A stretch of DNA of 6,324 bases, taken from positions 1-6,324 of the forward strand of contig JAKAXI010000118.1 in NCBI GenBank assembly GCA_021816665.1, written 5' to 3'. How positions within the stretch are numbered: position 1 is the first letter of the stretch; each line of letters starts with the position of its first letter. This document shows positions 5,929 to 6,324 of the stretch, piece by piece. The notes beneath the pieces are model-generated. The model was not told where the DNA came from. It saw nothing but the letters and a program-made list of their open reading frames with translations, and made no database searches. Source of the stretch: Bacillota bacterium (lineage in GTDB: Bacteria > Bacillota > Bacilli > Alicyclobacillales > Alicyclobacillaceae). Made by a program: the position numbers and the translations under genes.

Positions 5929-6324
5929 CTAGAGGATAATCGCGATAAGTCCACCGCTGCCCTCGTTGATGATTCGCTGTAGAGTCTCTTTTAGTTTGAA
6001 CTGTGCGTTCTCTGGCATGAGTGACAGCTTGCCGGAAATTCCTTCGCGAACGATTGCTGCCAGTGACTTGCCAAAGATGTCGCTCTCCCAAATCTTGAGC
6101 GGGTCCTTCTCAAAGTCCTGCATCAGGTAGCGCACGAGTTCTTCAGACTGCTTTTCTGTCCCTACGATGGGTGCAAACTCGGACTCCACATCCACGCGGA
6201 TCATGTGAATCGAAGGTGCGGTGGCCTTCAAACGGACACCAAAGCGTGAGCCCTGACGAATTAATTCCGGCTCATCGAGCGTCATTTCCTCCAGCGCCGG
6301 CGGAGCGACCCCGTAACCAGATCG
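5929..6324 (-). CDS. spoIVA: stage IV sporulation protein A, C-terminal part (cut by window edge)
   Basis: Cytoskeleton-like ATPase made in the mother cell that polymerises on the forespore outer membrane to form the base of the spore coat and is needed for cortex formation. Only the last 131 of about 490 residues are in the window; the N-terminal ATP-binding domain lies beyond the right edge. Recognisable conserved pieces are RSGYGVAPPALEEM at the edge, ELIRQGSRFGVRLKA, APSIHMI, PIVGTEKQSEELVRYL, KIWESDIFGKSL, KLSLMPENAQFKLKETLQ, and the family's terminal INEGSGGLIAIIL, the C-terminal region that in Bacillus contacts SpoVM and the membrane. The frame is open to the window edge and ends in TAG. 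It shows that the organism forms endospores. Confidence 0.97.
   Translation of the reverse strand, partial: RSGYGVAPPALEEMTLDEPELIRQGSRFGVRLKATAPSIHMIRVDVESEFAPIVGTEKQSEELVRYLMQDFEKDPLKIWESDIFGKSLAAIVREGISGKLSLMPENAQFKLKETLQRIINEGSGGLIAIIL

Noticed and set aside
1..6324. Search for CRISPR repeats, insertion sequences, attachment sites, tandem repeats or a novel multi-gene system.
   Set aside because: No repeated spacer-like units, transposase, integrase or long repeat was seen by eye; every large open region is a recognisable housekeeping, sporulation or enzyme gene.

Overview
The window reads as ordinary chromosome of an endospore-forming Firmicute of moderate GC content. On the minus strand, running from high to low coordinates, it carries spoIVA (C-terminal part) - hup - tRNA-Pro(GGG) - mtrB - hepS - menG - hepT - ndk. 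This is close to the spoIVA-hbs-folE-mtrB-hepS-menG-hepT-ndk block of Bacillus subtilis, with a tRNA-Pro gene where folE would be. The low-coordinate end departs from the Bacillus order: ndk faces a plus-strand patatin-like phospholipase gene, and that gene diverges from the 5' part of moaA, which runs off the left edge. Gene content and protein character suggest a relative of Alicyclobacillaceae or another deep-branching Bacillales lineage; that placement is inference.

Layout: 1-705 moaA 5' part (minus, truncated by the window); 706-835 divergent intergenic region with a promoter for each side; 836-1813 patatin-like protein (plus); a 7-nt gap; 1821-2270 ndk, 2301-3266 hepT, 3274-3996 menG and 3993-4733 hepS (all minus, tightly packed, the last two overlapping by 4 nt); 4734-4856 hepS leader and promoter; 4857-5090 mtrB; 5172-5206 terminator; 5209-5285 tRNA-Pro; 5307-5335 tRNA promoter; 5371-5643 hup; 5644-5928 intergenic with the spoIVA terminator hairpin and a possible hup promoter; 5929-6324 spoIVA 3' part.

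The hepS-menG-hepT genes make and use the long side chain of menaquinone: HepS and HepT form the two-subunit heptaprenyl diphosphate synthase, and MenG methylates demethylmenaquinone in the last step. Ndk balances nucleoside triphosphates at the end of the same transcript. MtrB is the tryptophan-sensing RNA-binding protein TRAP, whose RNA targets lie outside this window. Hup compacts DNA and SpoIVA builds the base of the spore coat. MoaA starts molybdenum cofactor synthesis.

I found no CRISPR array, insertion sequence, phage gene, frameshifted gene or novel defence-like system. The points worth a second look are small-scale: a tRNA gene inserted between hup and mtrB, an ndk-side terminator lying inside the converging phospholipase gene, a misleading ATG inside the hepS -10 box, a very short moaA leader, and glycine-to-alanine changes in the phospholipase oxyanion loop.
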